Shown here one piece after another: positions 24,918 through 34,774 of a stretch of DNA of 64,000 nt. The notes beneath the pieces were generated by a model. The model saw only the letters and a program-made list of their open reading frames with translations. It did not search any database and was not told the origin of the DNA. Both the position numbers and the translations under genes were made by a program. Every line of letters begins with the position of its first letter. Positions within the stretch are counted from its first letter, which is position 1. Source of the stretch: Fidelibacterota bacterium (GTDB lineage: Bacteria; Pseudomonadota; Alphaproteobacteria; Rhodospirillales; Rhodospirillaceae); NCBI GenBank assembly GCA_947476625.1, contig CANJRA010000005.1, positions 1 through 64,000 on the forward strand. Direction: 5' to 3'.

Positions 24918-25772
24918 ATGAATACGATTACCCCCACCGCTGACCCGGAAACCGGCTTTACCGTTGAAGCGGTGAAATTCTACCGCGATCTTCAGGAGCG
25001 CATTATCGTTGCGTTCGAGGAGTTGGACGGCGGCGGCAAGTTCGAGCGTAATGATTGGACGCGCGAACCCGGCCACCGGCTTAAGGGCGGCGGATACATG
25101 CGTGTCATGCGCGGCAAGGTTTTCGAAAAAGTCGGCGTCAACGTCAGTCACGTATGGGGAACGGCCAGCGAGCAGGGCATCGCTCAGATGCCGGGCGCCA
25201 AAGAATCCGGCGGTAAGTTCGCGGCCTGCGGTATTTCGCTTGTGGCGCATATGGCAAACCCGTTTGTACCCACCGTGCATATGAACATTCGCTCTATGGC
25301 CACCAGCAAGACGTGGCTTGGCGGTGGCGCGGACCTCACGCCCACGTTTCCGTTCGACGAAGACACTGCCGACTTCCATGCCAGCCTGAAGCAGGCTTGC
25401 GACGGCTATCGCGCCGACGCCTACAAGGAATACAAAGAGTGGTGCGATAAATACTTTTATCTACCCCACCGCAAGGAACCGCGCGGCGTCGGCGGTATTT
25501 TCTTTGACGATCTTGATAGCGGCAACCAAGCGGCAGACTTCGTATTTCAGCGCTCTGTCGGTGAAGCTTTCCTCGACATTTATCCGCGTATCGTCCGTCG
25601 CCGCAAGGATATGCCGTTCACCGAAGCCGACCGTGATGCGCAGCTCGTCAAACGCGGCCGCTATGTCGAATTCAATCTGGTCTATGATCGCGGTACAAAA
25701 TTCGGCTTTGTCACCGACGCCAATCCTGAGGCGTATCTCATGAGCATGCCGCCGGTCGCGAAGTGGCCATAA
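24918..25772 (+). CDS. hemF: Aerobic coproporphyrinogen-III oxidase
   Basis: 284 aa. Family blocks WTREPGHRLKGGGYMRVMRG, FAACGISLVAHMANPFVPTVHMNIR, WLGGGADLTPTFPFDED, YFYLPHRKEPRGVGGIFFDD and RRGRYVEFNLVYDRGTKFG-like sequence at the end. Oxygen-dependent oxidative decarboxylation to protoporphyrinogen IX, which implies aerobic growth. Confidence 0.95.
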   Translation: MNTITPTADPETGFTVEAVKFYRDLQERIIVAFEELDGGGKFERNDWTREPGHRLKGGGYMRVMRGKVFEKVGVNVSHVWGTASEQGIAQMPGAKESGGKFAACGISLVAHMANPFVPTVHMNIRSMATSKTWLGGGADLTPTFPFDEDTADFHASLKQACDGYRADAYKEYKEWCDKYFYLPHRKEPRGVGGIFFDDLDSGNQAADFVFQRSVGEAFLDIYPRIVRRRKDMPFTEADRDAQLVKRGRYVEFNLVYDRGTKFGFVTDANPEAYLMSMPPVAKWP

Positions 25773-25796
25773 AGCTATAAAAGGGGGAGAAGCCGC

Positions 25797-26234
25797 ATGG
25801 CCGAAATGTATCCGTGGTTCAAGGCGTTGCACATTATTTCGGTCATCTCTTGGATGGCCGGCCTTTTGTATCTTCCGCGCCTCTTTATCAATCACACACA
25901 GGTTGCGGTTGGGTCAGAAGCGTCCGAAATGCTGAAGGGCATGGAACGCAGGCTCATGAAAATCATCATGCGCCCGGCCTCCGTCGCCACGTTCATTTTC
26001 GGCGGCGCGCTGTTGTCCATGCCTGGCGTCGTCGACTGGTCCATGGGCTGGATCTGGCTGAAGCTGGCTTTCGTTCTGGGCTTGGGGGCAACGCATGGCA
26101 TGATGGAGAAATGGCAGAAGGATTTTGCCAACGACCGCAACGCGCGCCCGGCTAAATTCTTCCGCATCATGAACGAAGTGCCGACGCTGCTGATGATATT
26201 TATTGTGCTGCTTGTGGTAGCGAAACCTTTTTAA
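25797..26234 (+). CDS. hemJ: Protoporphyrinogen oxidase HemJ
   Basis: 145 aa integral membrane protein with four helices. Conserved His in WFKALHIISVISWMAGLLYLPRLF and conserved Lys in WIWLKLAFVLGLG match the HemJ family, the usual protoporphyrinogen oxidase of alphaproteobacteria. GGGGGAG upstream of the ATG. It ends the haem run; its 3' end overlaps the convergent O-antigen-ligase-like gene by 35 bp. Confidence 0.92.
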   Translation: MAEMYPWFKALHIISVISWMAGLLYLPRLFINHTQVAVGSEASEMLKGMERRLMKIIMRPASVATFIFGGALLSMPGVVDWSMGWIWLKLAFVLGLGATHGMMEKWQKDFANDRNARPAKFFRIMNEVPTLLMIFIVLLVVAKPF

Positions 26235-27468
26235 GGTTTCGCAGGGCCAGCACCAGCAGGGCCGCCGTAAACATCCACGTCGCAATCCACCAATGCTGCC
26301 AGACGCCGTAACTGGTCAGGATCATCACTGCCGTGCTGGCGATGGTCGCAAGCGTCACGGCCAATCGTGTCGGCTCAGCTGTCATCGGCCATAAGGCACG
26401 CGCTGCGGCGCCCAGCATGGCGATGACTATCGCGATTCCTACGCCGCCCAACTCCAGCCAAATCTGAATCACTGCATTATGCGTATGCAACGGCAACGCC
26501 AGCCACGGTGTGCCGGGCGTTACTTCACCTTGCGCGGCTTTCGCCAGTACACGTGTTGAATCGAAGCCGTAACCCACCACCGGTCGTTGCGCGATAAGCT
26601 GTGATGCCTTGTGCCAAATGCCGACGCGCGAGGCCGTGCCGACCATCGCTTTGCCGCTGTCGACGCCTATGGTTTCCGGCGTCAGAAGCGTCGTTGAAAT
26701 GACCGGCGCCCATACGGCGTAAGCGATCAATCCGCCGAACAGGGCTACCAGGGCAAAGCGCGGCAAGCGCAACGTCACGCCAAAGCCGATCGCGCCCGCT
26801 AAAATCGCGACCCATGCGGCATCGATGGTCGAGGACGCGCACACCGCCAGCGCGGCTACCACGAACAGCGCTGCGAGCCCAAACCGACCGGCCTTCGCAT
26901 AGACCAGTTGGGCATACACAAATGTCAGCGGTGCCAAAATCGCTGTACCGCGCGAAGCGATCTCATACAGCGGGTCGGTCTGGCCCGGCGGCAACGGTCC
27001 CCAATCGGGTGCGCCGATCCTCAAGAAGGCTCCGGCACTCCAGACTTCAAGTCCGAGGAAGGCAACCATTAAAAGGCTACCGATCATGGCCCATTTTACT
27101 GCGCGCGCCGCATCGGCCTCCGGCATCTTGCGCACGGCGCTGATCAACAGCAGGCCCATCACCAGTACCAGCAATACGCGCACAAAATCGAAGCCGGGGT
27201 GTGGTGTCCAGAAGAGCGACACAGCCGCCCATGCCGTAAACAGCATGCCAATCTGCACAATTAAATTTCGGCTGTAGTCCCGCAAGGCGTCCAGCGCCTC
27301 AAGCACGCCGGTCTGCGCAGCGATAGACAGGATCAGCAAAACCACCAAGCCCTGTTTGGCATAGACCGCCATGAGGCCCAGGGCAAAGAAGACGGCGCAC
27401 AACGCCAGCCGCACGCGCGCGGCTTTGTAGGCAGCAATCATGGGCGGGGCGGAAGGTGCAGAGTCCAT
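26200..27468 (-). CDS. O-antigen ligase family membrane protein (Wzy/WaaL-like)
   Basis: 422 aa, about ten hydrophobic helices, with the Wzy_C-type periplasmic loop: GTASRVGIWHKASQLIAQRPVVGYGFDSTRV followed by LHTHNAVIQIWLELGG, where the conserved Arg/His residues lie. Such proteins join or polymerise surface polysaccharide on an isoprenoid carrier. No other polysaccharide genes are next to it, so the substrate is unclear. Confidence 0.8.
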   Translation of the reverse strand: MDSAPSAPPMIAAYKAARVRLALCAVFFALGLMAVYAKQGLVVLLILSIAAQTGVLEALDALRDYSRNLIVQIGMLFTAWAAVSLFWTPHPGFDFVRVLLVLVMGLLLISAVRKMPEADAARAVKWAMIGSLLMVAFLGLEVWSAGAFLRIGAPDWGPLPPGQTDPLYEIASRGTAILAPLTFVYAQLVYAKAGRFGLAALFVVAALAVCASSTIDAAWVAILAGAIGFGVTLRLPRFALVALFGGLIAYAVWAPVISTTLLTPETIGVDSGKAMVGTASRVGIWHKASQLIAQRPVVGYGFDSTRVLAKAAQGEVTPGTPWLALPLHTHNAVIQIWLELGGVGIAIVIAMLGAAARALWPMTAEPTRLAVTLATIASTAVMILTSYGVWQHWWIATWMFTAALLVLALRNLKKVSLPQAAQ

Positions 27469-27522
27469 CCCCCGGTTTTGGCCGATCCACGACGGGGGTG
27501 CAATCCCTTACAAGGCGCTTTA

Positions 27523-28743
27523 ATGTGCGCGCCCATGTCGCAAAATACCTTGCCCCCGACTCGTCACCCACGTTTGAAGCTCAAGCCTGGCGCCCATAAG
27601 CGCCTGCGCACGGGCTATCCTTGGGTCTATTCCAACGAAGTCGAAATGGACCCCGCGGCCAAAGCGCTACCGGCGGGCACGGTCGTCACCCTTGCCGATG
27701 CCGGGGGGCAGGCGCTTGCCACGGCGCAGTTCAATCCGCGCACCCTGATCTCAGCCCGCGTTCTTGCGCACCAACCCGACACCGCCATCGACGCGGATTT
27801 TCTCTCACAGCGCCTTCAGGCCGCTTTCAAACTCCGCGATCGCCTGTTCGACAAACCGTACTACCGCTTGATCCATGCCGAGGCTGATGGCTTGCCTGGT
27901 CTGATTATCGACCGTTTCGGCGATGCCTTCGTGATGCAGCCCAATACCGCAGGCATGAACCTGCTGGCCCATCAAATTTCTGCAGTTCTGCAAAGCATCG
28001 CAGGCGCACGTACCGTCATTCTGCGAGGCGACAATGCCGCCCGCACACTGGAAGGCTTGGACGAGGAAGTGCGCCTTCTCGCGGGCACGGTCGATGGCCC
28101 CGTAAAAGTCGAGGAGAATGGCGTCACCTTCTTCGCGGATCTCATGTCCGGCCAGAAGACCGGTTGGTTTTTTGACCAGCGCGACAACCACGCTTTTATG
28201 GCCGCGCTCAGCAAGGGCGCGACGTTTCTCGATCTTTATACGCATACCGGCGGCTTCGCGGTGCCGGCGGCCCGGGTGGGGGCTTCATCGGCTCTCGGTG
28301 TTGATCGCTCCGCGCCGTCACTGGAACTTGCCGCCAAAGCCGCGCATGAAAACGGCGTCGCCAAAACGTGCGCTTTCGAACGTGCCGAAGTGTTTCCATT
28401 CCTTGAAGCCGCGCTTGGCCGGAAAGCGAGCTGGGATGTCGTCATTGGCGATCCCCCGGCCTTCGTGAAATCAAAGAAAGATCTCAAGGCCGGCATGCAG
28501 GGCTACCGCAAGTTGGCGCGCCTCTGCGCAGGCGTCACCGCGCCCGGCGGAATTTTGTTCATGGCTTCGTGCAGCCACAACGCACCGCTCGAGGAATTCA
28601 TAACCTCTGTCGCGCGCGGCCTTACCGACGCCGGACGGGAAGGGCGCATCATCCGCATTTCGGGTGCGTCGCCCGATCACCCCATTCACCCGCTGCTGCC
28701 GGAAAGCGCTTACTTAAAAGCGATTGTGCTGCAGCTAGATTAG
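27523..28743 (+). CDS. RlmI-like class I rRNA cytosine methyltransferase (PUA + SAM domain)
   Basis: 406 aa from the ATG at 27523 (AAGG 7 nt upstream; another ATG at 27535 is possible). N-terminal PUA domain (LKLKPGAHKRLRTGYPWVYSNEV), then an EEHEE-like segment (YYRLIHAEADGLPGLIIDRFGD), then a Rossmann methyltransferase (GWFFDQRDNHAFM, FLDLYTHTGGFAVPAARVGA, WDVVIGDPPAFVKSKKDL) and the MASCSHNAP block. The family methylates C5 of a cytosine in 23S rRNA. The stop overlaps the convergent gene by 4 bp. Confidence 0.88.
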   Translation: MCAPMSQNTLPPTRHPRLKLKPGAHKRLRTGYPWVYSNEVEMDPAAKALPAGTVVTLADAGGQALATAQFNPRTLISARVLAHQPDTAIDADFLSQRLQAAFKLRDRLFDKPYYRLIHAEADGLPGLIIDRFGDAFVMQPNTAGMNLLAHQISAVLQSIAGARTVILRGDNAARTLEGLDEEVRLLAGTVDGPVKVEENGVTFFADLMSGQKTGWFFDQRDNHAFMAALSKGATFLDLYTHTGGFAVPAARVGASSALGVDRSAPSLELAAKAAHENGVAKTCAFERAEVFPFLEAALGRKASWDVVIGDPPAFVKSKKDLKAGMQGYRKLARLCAGVTAPGGILFMASCSHNAPLEEFITSVARGLTDAGREGRIIRISGASPDHPIHPLLPESAYLKAIVLQLD

Positions 28744-29633
28744 CGTGCGCGGAATACCGCCGCGAGACCGGGCGCGTCGACGCCCTTTTCCTGGCGGCTG
28801 ACGGCGTTCTCTAAATACGAAATCGAGAACTGCGCGGTTGCCGCGATATCTTCGATATAAGTGCGGCTATGGCTGAAACGGTGTTCCGCGCCCAGCACGA
28901 AACCGTCGCCCTCATGCCGCTGGACGGTGAAGGCAAACAGACCCTCCGACGTTAGTCGCGCGCGCACCGCATGCATAACGTCGGTCAAGTCGCCCACATA
29001 CGTCAGTACATCCGCGGCTACCATCAGGTCGCACGGCTCACCTAAAGCCAAAACCGCCGCCACCATGTCGCCAACCAGCAACTGATCGTAGATGTTTTTG
29101 TCTTCTGCGCCGCGCACCATAGCGGGTGCCAGGTCCACACCGCCCAGCCAGCCTGCGCGATCCCGCAAAGCCATGCCCATCAGTCCCGTGCCGCAGCCCA
29201 AGTCGAATGCGCGCGCGAAGGTTCCGTCCGGTTGCACGGTATCTATTGCCGCCCGCAAAATTTCCGGCGCGCGATAGCGTAATTTTTCCAACAGGGCTTT
29301 CTCGAAACGCGGCGCGTATTCGTCGAAGAGCCTGCGCAAATAAGCTTCCGGCATTTGTTTAGGCGCGGCTTCCGTCAGCAAAGCCAACTTGATCGCAGCC
29401 CCCATGGAGTCGGCGGGATCAGCCGTAAGGTAATTCTCAAAAGCCGCGATGGCGTCGTATTTGCGCCCGGCTTCGGCCAGCGTCTCGGCCAGGGCGAAGC
29501 GTCCCTCGGCCCAGTCCGGCACCAGTTCCAATGTTTGTGCCAGCACGTCGGCGGCGGCTTCAGCATCGCCGTCGCGGCGCAGAAGCAGCGCATAGGCAAA
29601 GCGGCGATCAGCGGTCAGGTTTCCCGAGGACAT
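28740..29633 (-). CDS. TPR-linked SAM-dependent methyltransferase
   Basis: 297 aa. The first about 95 residues are two to three TPR-like helical repeats (AYALLLRRDGDAEAAADVL, WAEGRFALAETLAEAGRKYDAI). The methyltransferase domain follows, with AFDLGCGTGLMGMAL as motif I, GVDLAPAMV, and DLMVAADVLTYVGDL. The substrate is not known; similar proteins are found widely in alphaproteobacteria. Confidence 0.8.
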   Translation of the reverse strand: MSSGNLTADRRFAYALLLRRDGDAEAAADVLAQTLELVPDWAEGRFALAETLAEAGRKYDAIAAFENYLTADPADSMGAAIKLALLTEAAPKQMPEAYLRRLFDEYAPRFEKALLEKLRYRAPEILRAAIDTVQPDGTFARAFDLGCGTGLMGMALRDRAGWLGGVDLAPAMVRGAEDKNIYDQLLVGDMVAAVLALGEPCDLMVAADVLTYVGDLTDVMHAVRARLTSEGLFAFTVQRHEGDGFVLGAEHRFSHSRTYIEDIAATAQFSISYLENAVSRQEKGVDAPGLAAVFRAR

Positions 29634-29711
29634 GGCTCTTTATACACGCTTCGCCGGATTTTCATGATTCCGTCATTGCATGACGGGTCGCGAGACAGTA
29701 GATGACGTTTC

Positions 29712-30740
29712 ATGACAAAACCCGATTTCATGCAGCCCGCAGAGTGGGAACCGCACAGCGCCGTCTGGTCCGCTTGGCCCAGCCATGCCGACTTATGGCT
29801 GGAGGATCTGGAGCCCGCGCGCGCCCAAGTCGGCGCATTGTTTAAAGCCATCGCCGATGTCGACGGCGGCAAGCCGCGTGGCGAAGCACTTAAAATCCTC
29901 GCTTGCGGCGACGAAGCGGTCGCCTCTGCCACCGCAGCTCTTGCCGGAACCGGTGCCGAGATCGTTCCCGCCACCTTCGGCGACATCTGGCTGCGCGATA
30001 CCGCGCCAATTTTTGTGCGCGGCGCCGCCAAACTCGGCGCGGCCTGTTTTCAGTTCAACGGTTGGGGCGGTAAGTACCTCCTCGAAGGCGACGACTTGGT
30101 CGCGCCTTTTGTTGCCGCGCGTACCGGCGTTCCCGCGACCGCCAATGCCTGGGTTTTAGAAGGCGGCTCAATTGATGTGGACGGGCAGGGTAGCTGCCTT
30201 ACCACGCGCCAATGCCTGCTCAATGCCAACCGCAACCCGCATTTATCTCAGCGTGAGATCGAAGAACGGTTGTACGCGTCTCTCGGCATTCAAAAGATGA
30301 TTTGGCTCGGTGATGGCCTTGCTAACGATCACACTGACGGCCATGTCGACAATATCGCCCGCTTCATAGCCCCCGGCGTTGTCATGTGCATGGAGCCTGC
30401 CGGCACCGACGATCCGAACACCGACGCCCTGAAGGCCATCATCGCCGACTTGAAGGCCGCCACCGACATCAATGGCCGTAAGCTCGAGGTTGTGACTGTG
30501 CCTTCGCCTGGCCGCGTTGAAAATGAAGACGGCGATGTTATTCCCGCCAGTTCCATGAACTTTTATATCGGCAATACCACGGTGATTGTGCCGCTCTACG
30601 GCAGCGCCACCGATGACGCCGCAGTGAAAGCCATCGAAAAGGCTTTCCCTGGCCGCTGCACGATAGGTTTGCCCGCCGGACATGTTATAACCGGCGGCGG
30701 CTCTTTCCACTGCATTACCCAGCAGCAGCCGAAGGTTTGA
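29712..30740 (+). CDS. aguA: Agmatine deiminase
   Basis: 342 aa. MQPAEWEPHSAVWSAWPSH at the N-terminus, the guanidine-binding WLRDTAPIFVR, NGWGGKY, ANDHTDGHVDNIARF and the catalytic Cys in GGGSFHCITQQQP near the end. Hydrolyses agmatine to N-carbamoylputrescine. aguB begins 2 bp after the stop, making a two-gene putrescine operon. Confidence 0.95.
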   Translation: MTKPDFMQPAEWEPHSAVWSAWPSHADLWLEDLEPARAQVGALFKAIADVDGGKPRGEALKILACGDEAVASATAALAGTGAEIVPATFGDIWLRDTAPIFVRGAAKLGAACFQFNGWGGKYLLEGDDLVAPFVAARTGVPATANAWVLEGGSIDVDGQGSCLTTRQCLLNANRNPHLSQREIEERLYASLGIQKMIWLGDGLANDHTDGHVDNIARFIAPGVVMCMEPAGTDDPNTDALKAIIADLKAATDINGRKLEVVTVPSPGRVENEDGDVIPASSMNFYIGNTTVIVPLYGSATDDAAVKAIEKAFPGRCTIGLPAGHVITGGGSFHCITQQQPKV

Positions 30741-30742
30741 CG

Positions 30743-31591
30743 ATGAGCAAGATTAAGGTCGCGTCCATCCAATGTGCCTTCTCCGACGATATGGCGGAGA
30801 ACATCGACCGCATTTCAGGCTTTATCGAACAGGCCGCGAAGCAAGGCGCGCAGGTCATCCTGCCGCCCGAGCTGCTGCAGGGACACTATTTTTGCCGTGA
30901 GGAAAAAGAAAAGCATTTCGATAGCGCCTTTCCCGCCGCGATACACCCGGTCACGGTCAAACTCGCGGCGCTTGCCAAGAAACTCAATGTCGCCATCCCG
31001 GCTTCGATCTTCGAGCGCGATGGCCAGCACTTCTATAACAGCCTCGCCATGATCGATGCCGGCGGCGAGCTCATGGGCGTCTATCGCAAAAGCCACATTC
31101 CCGACGGTCCGGGCTACGAAGAAAAATTCTATTTCCGGCCCGGCAATACCGGGTTCAAAGCCTGGGAAACCAAGTTCGGTAAAATCGGTGTCGGTATCTG
31201 CTGGGATCAATGGTTCCCGGAAACCGCGCGCGCCATGATGCTTCTGGGCGCCGACATTCTGTTTTATCCCACCGCCATCGGTTCAGAACCCGACAACGCC
31301 GAGCTTGATACCAAAGACCTTTGGCAGCGCGCTATGGTTGGTCATGCTGTTTCCAATGTGGTGCCCGTCGTTGCGGCCAACCGCATCGGCAACGAACATG
31401 GTCAGGTATTTTACGGCGCATCGTTCATCGCCAACCATCGCGGCGATAAGGTCGCCGAACTGGGTCGCGCTGATACCGGTGTTATCACCGCCGAATTCGA
31501 CATTGCTGAAATCCACCGCAACCGCGCTGCCTTTGGATTTTTCCGGGATCGACGCCCCGATCTGTACGGCCTGCTCGCGGCGGACAAATAG
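30743..31591 (+). CDS. aguB: N-carbamoylputrescine amidase
   Basis: 282 aa from the ATG at 30743. Nitrilase-fold enzyme with the catalytic triad in context: Glu in LPPELLQGHYF, Lys in YRKSHIPDGPGYEEKFYF, Cys in GICWDQWFPE. Converts N-carbamoylputrescine to putrescine, ammonia and CO2, completing the route begun by AguA. Confidence 0.95.
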   Translation: MSKIKVASIQCAFSDDMAENIDRISGFIEQAAKQGAQVILPPELLQGHYFCREEKEKHFDSAFPAAIHPVTVKLAALAKKLNVAIPASIFERDGQHFYNSLAMIDAGGELMGVYRKSHIPDGPGYEEKFYFRPGNTGFKAWETKFGKIGVGICWDQWFPETARAMMLLGADILFYPTAIGSEPDNAELDTKDLWQRAMVGHAVSNVVPVVAANRIGNEHGQVFYGASFIANHRGDKVAELGRADTGVITAEFDIAEIHRNRAAFGFFRDRRPDLYGLLAADK

Positions 31592-31593
31592 CC

Positions 31594-32502
31594 TTAGCTT
31601 TTGAGGCCGCCGAGGAACGCGAGAATATCCTGTCTGCTCAGGGCTTTCGGGCGGCTGTCGGTCAGATTGAAAAAGCCGTGGATGCCGCCGGCATAAACTT
31701 TAGAGGTCACTTTGTGACCCTCAGCACGTAAGTGCTTGGCGTAGCGTTCCTGCGAGACCAACAGCGGATCGGCGTCGCCGCAAATCAGCAAGCACGGCGG
31801 GTGTTTCTTAAATGTCAGGTCCATCGGCGTAATCGCGTGATGCTCGTCCACGGTTTCGCCCAGCGCTCCCGGCCCCGCATAGGATTCGATCATCGTATCG
31901 GCACCGAAGATTGACCCATCCAGGCACGTTTGCCGATCCATCACGCCATAAAGCGAGATCACGCTCAGCACCTTTGGCACATCGGCGACGTTTAGGTCGG
32001 GCAGGATCGTTTTTAGAAGCGCGGGGTTCGCAATCTTGAGCGCCGCCATGACGGCAAGATTTCCGCCCGCGGAATCTCCCATCAGATGTGCGGCTTTGAT
32101 ATCAGGAAAGGTCTGTTTGATAAATTTCAGCGCGCTAAACACCGACTGCAAAATGCCGGGATGCGGATGATCGGGCGCTTTCGGATATTCAACATTGAAC
32201 ACCGGATATCCGGCTTCACCCAAAAACAAAAGATCGTGCGAGTAGGCGTCGGTCGATCCCATCATCCAGCCGCCGCCGTGGATAAATACCACGGGCGCAT
32301 GGTGGGGACCGTTCTCGTCTACAGCCAAATAATCTAGCGTCTCTTCGCGGTGCAGGCCGTAACGGAGCGTATCCCAGCCGGGCGGGTGAAAGCCGCGCGT
32401 TAAGCACATGGCGCTGGTCATAGCACCGAACAGCATGCGCGCGCTGGCGACAGTAAGGTGCTGACCAATCGTCAGCGGTGTGGGCGGTTTGCGGCGGCTC
32501 AT
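31594..32502 (-). CDS. Alpha/beta hydrolase, hormone-sensitive-lipase-type esterase
   Basis: 302 aa. Oxyanion-hole motif FIHGGGWMMGS and nucleophile elbow GDSAGGN identify the HSL-like esterase group; Asp in CGDADPLLV and His in GGIHGFFN complete the triad. Its ATG abuts the stop of the upstream dipeptidase (TAAATG), so the two are cotranscribed. Substrate unknown. Confidence 0.85.
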   Translation of the reverse strand: MSRRKPPTPLTIGQHLTVASARMLFGAMTSAMCLTRGFHPPGWDTLRYGLHREETLDYLAVDENGPHHAPVVFIHGGGWMMGSTDAYSHDLLFLGEAGYPVFNVEYPKAPDHPHPGILQSVFSALKFIKQTFPDIKAAHLMGDSAGGNLAVMAALKIANPALLKTILPDLNVADVPKVLSVISLYGVMDRQTCLDGSIFGADTMIESYAGPGALGETVDEHHAITPMDLTFKKHPPCLLICGDADPLLVSQERYAKHLRAEGHKVTSKVYAGGIHGFFNLTDSRPKALSRQDILAFLGGLKS

Positions 32503-33762
32503 TTATGGCGTTTTTTGTTTGATCGCGAGTTTCTGAACCTGCTCCATGACACGCAGCAGGTTTCCGCCCCAGATTTTCGCAATATCCCCTTCGCTATAAC
32601 CGCGTTTCACCAATTCCAGCGTGACGTTGAAAGTTTCTCCGGCATTGCTCCAGCCGTCGATTCCGCCGCCGCCGTTGAAATCCGAGGAAATGCCGACATG
32701 ATCGACCCCGATCTTCCTCACGGCATAATCGATATGGTCGACATAGTCTCGCACATTCGCCTTTGGCCACATCTTGTCGATTTCGGCCATCCGGGCATCA
32801 TAGGCTTTGCTTTGGTCGGCCGTCATTTTGAGCATGTCGTCCCGAGTCTTCATTCCCATCTCCTGAGACAACGCCTTAATAGCCTCAGCTTTTTCCGGTG
32901 TTTGGGTGTGCAAGTAAGTGTCGAAAGCGATGATTTGCACCACGCCGCCAGAGCGTTTAATGCCCTCCAAGTTCTCGTCGCTTAAATTGCGCGGATGATC
33001 GTAAACGCCTTTTACGCCCGAATGGCTGGCGATCACGGGTGCCTTTGATGCCGCCAAAATGTCGTGTGTGGCCTTGTCCGAGGAATGCGACACGTCGACC
33101 ATAATGCCCAGCTCGTTCAGGCGTTTTCCCACCTGCTTGCCGAGCGGCGATATTCCGTTCCACTCGCTCGCAGGTTCGTTACGCTTTTTGTCGGGCTGCG
33201 CGGAATCCGCGAGGTCGTTGTGGCCGTTATGCACTAAGCCGAAATAACGTGCGCCATAATCGTGGAATTGATCCAGTAGGCGCAAATCCTTGCCCATGGA
33301 AAAGCCGTTCTCCATGCCGATCAGCGCGACTTTTTTCCCGGCAGCGTGAATACGCCGCACGTCGGCGGCGCTCACAGCGAGTTCGATTTTATCGGGATAA
33401 AGTTGCTCCGTCAGTTTGTGGATCGCGGCAAACTTTACAAAAGCATCTGCCAGCGCTTTAGCGCAACCGGCCGTTGTGCGCTCGCCCTGCTCCACGAATA
33501 CGATGAGAAACGGCGCATCGAGCCCGCCGCTGCTCAATGTCGGCAAATGCACCTGCTGGCCGCGCGGACCGGGTTTCATCATATCGTAGGCATCGGTCGA
33601 GAAGTCGGGCGGAATATCGACGTGCGTGTCGATCGTAATCACCCTGTCGTGAATTGCATGCGCGCGGGCGAGCAGCTCCGCATCGGTTTCGGCACGCGCG
33701 CCGGAGATGGTCAAAACCACACTCGCGCATAAAATCCAGCGTACCGCCGCGCATATCTTCAT
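32503..33762 (-). CDS. Exported M19 (renal-type) dipeptidase
   Basis: 419 aa with a signal peptide (MKICAAVRWILCASVVLTISGARA). Zinc ligands of membrane dipeptidases are visible: ITIDTHVDIP, the bridging Glu in ALIGMENGFSMG, LVHNGHNDLA, DVSHSSDKATHD and ASHSGVKGVYDHPRN. Cleaves dipeptides, probably in the periplasm. It is longer than short M19 members because of an insertion (about residues 285-325). Confidence 0.88.
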   Translation of the reverse strand: MKICAAVRWILCASVVLTISGARAETDAELLARAHAIHDRVITIDTHVDIPPDFSTDAYDMMKPGPRGQQVHLPTLSSGGLDAPFLIVFVEQGERTTAGCAKALADAFVKFAAIHKLTEQLYPDKIELAVSAADVRRIHAAGKKVALIGMENGFSMGKDLRLLDQFHDYGARYFGLVHNGHNDLADSAQPDKKRNEPASEWNGISPLGKQVGKRLNELGIMVDVSHSSDKATHDILAASKAPVIASHSGVKGVYDHPRNLSDENLEGIKRSGGVVQIIAFDTYLHTQTPEKAEAIKALSQEMGMKTRDDMLKMTADQSKAYDARMAEIDKMWPKANVRDYVDHIDYAVRKIGVDHVGISSDFNGGGGIDGWSNAGETFNVTLELVKRGYSEGDIAKIWGGNLLRVMEQVQKLAIKQKTP

Positions 33763-33779
33763 CGCCGTCTCCCCCGCGA

Positions 33780-34772
33780 TTACATCCCGAAAGCTTTGAG
33801 TATCTTCTCTACCGCCAGCGCCGGCGTCAATTTGCCAGCGCCGATATCTTTTCCCAGATCTGGCACCAAAGACTTCACGTGTGATTCCGATTTCAAGCTG
33901 GTCATCACCCGGTCTTCAACCATCGCCCACATCCAGCGGATCATCTGCGCCTGGCGCTTGGCCTCACGTTCGCCGCTTGCCGCCAGCAACGTGCGATGAC
34001 GGTGGATATTCTCCCAAAGAATATCGAGGCCTTTGTTTTCAACCGCGCTCACCGTCACGACCTCTGGAGTCCACGTTGGGCTGGCTGGCGTAATAATTCG
34101 CATCGCATGCTGATAGTCAGAAGCTGTAACTTTGGCGCGGGTGGCATTATCTCCGTCGGCCTTGGTAATGGCGATCATATCCGCGACCTCCAGCACACCC
34201 TTCTTGATGCCCTGCAATTCGTCGCCGCCGCCCGCGATCATCAGCACCAGGAAGAAATCGACCATTTCTGAAACGGTGATCTCGCTTTGCCCCACGCCGA
34301 CGGTCTCCACCAGAATAATATCGAAGCCGGCAGCTTCGCAGATCAAAATCGCCTCCCGCGTCGCGCGCGCCACACCGCCCAATGTTCCGCCTGTGGGCGA
34401 GGGACGAATAAATGCATTGGCATCTTGCGACAGCCGCGCCATACGCGTTTTGTCGCCCAGGATGCTGCCGCCAGTGCGCGACGACGTCGGATCTACCGCC
34501 AGTACGGCGACCTTGTGTCCAGCCGCCGTCAGCATGCTGCCGAACGCATCGATGAAAGTGCTTTTGCCGGCACCCGGCAGTCCGCTCACACCGATACGCA
34601 AACTGTTGCCGGCCTTGGGCAGCAACGTCACCAGCATCTCTTGGGCTATCTGTTGATGATCGGCGTTGCGTGACTCAATAAGCGTTATTGCTTGCGCGAG
34701 GCGCGCTCTGTCGCCCGAAAGAACGCCCTCAGCGTATTCTGCAGCCGTTAGCTTTGTTTGCGTCGGCGACAC
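33780..34772 (-). CDS. meaB: Methylmalonyl-CoA mutase-associated GTPase MeaB
   Basis: 330 aa from a GTG at 34772. G3E-type GTPase: Walker A GLPGAGKSTFID, LAVDPTSSRTGGSILGDKTRM (switch region), ETVGVGQSE, and ITKADGDN. Loads and protects the B12 cofactor of methylmalonyl-CoA mutase; it lies 2 bp downstream of the mutase large subunit gene. Confidence 0.93.
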   Translation of the reverse strand: MSPTQTKLTAAEYAEGVLSGDRARLAQAITLIESRNADHQQIAQEMLVTLLPKAGNSLRIGVSGLPGAGKSTFIDAFGSMLTAAGHKVAVLAVDPTSSRTGGSILGDKTRMARLSQDANAFIRPSPTGGTLGGVARATREAILICEAAGFDIILVETVGVGQSEITVSEMVDFFLVLMIAGGGDELQGIKKGVLEVADMIAITKADGDNATRAKVTASDYQHAMRIITPASPTWTPEVVTVSAVENKGLDILWENIHRHRTLLAASGEREAKRQAQMIRWMWAMVEDRVMTSLKSESHVKSLVPDLGKDIGAGKLTPALAVEKILKAFGM

Positions 34773-34774
34773 GT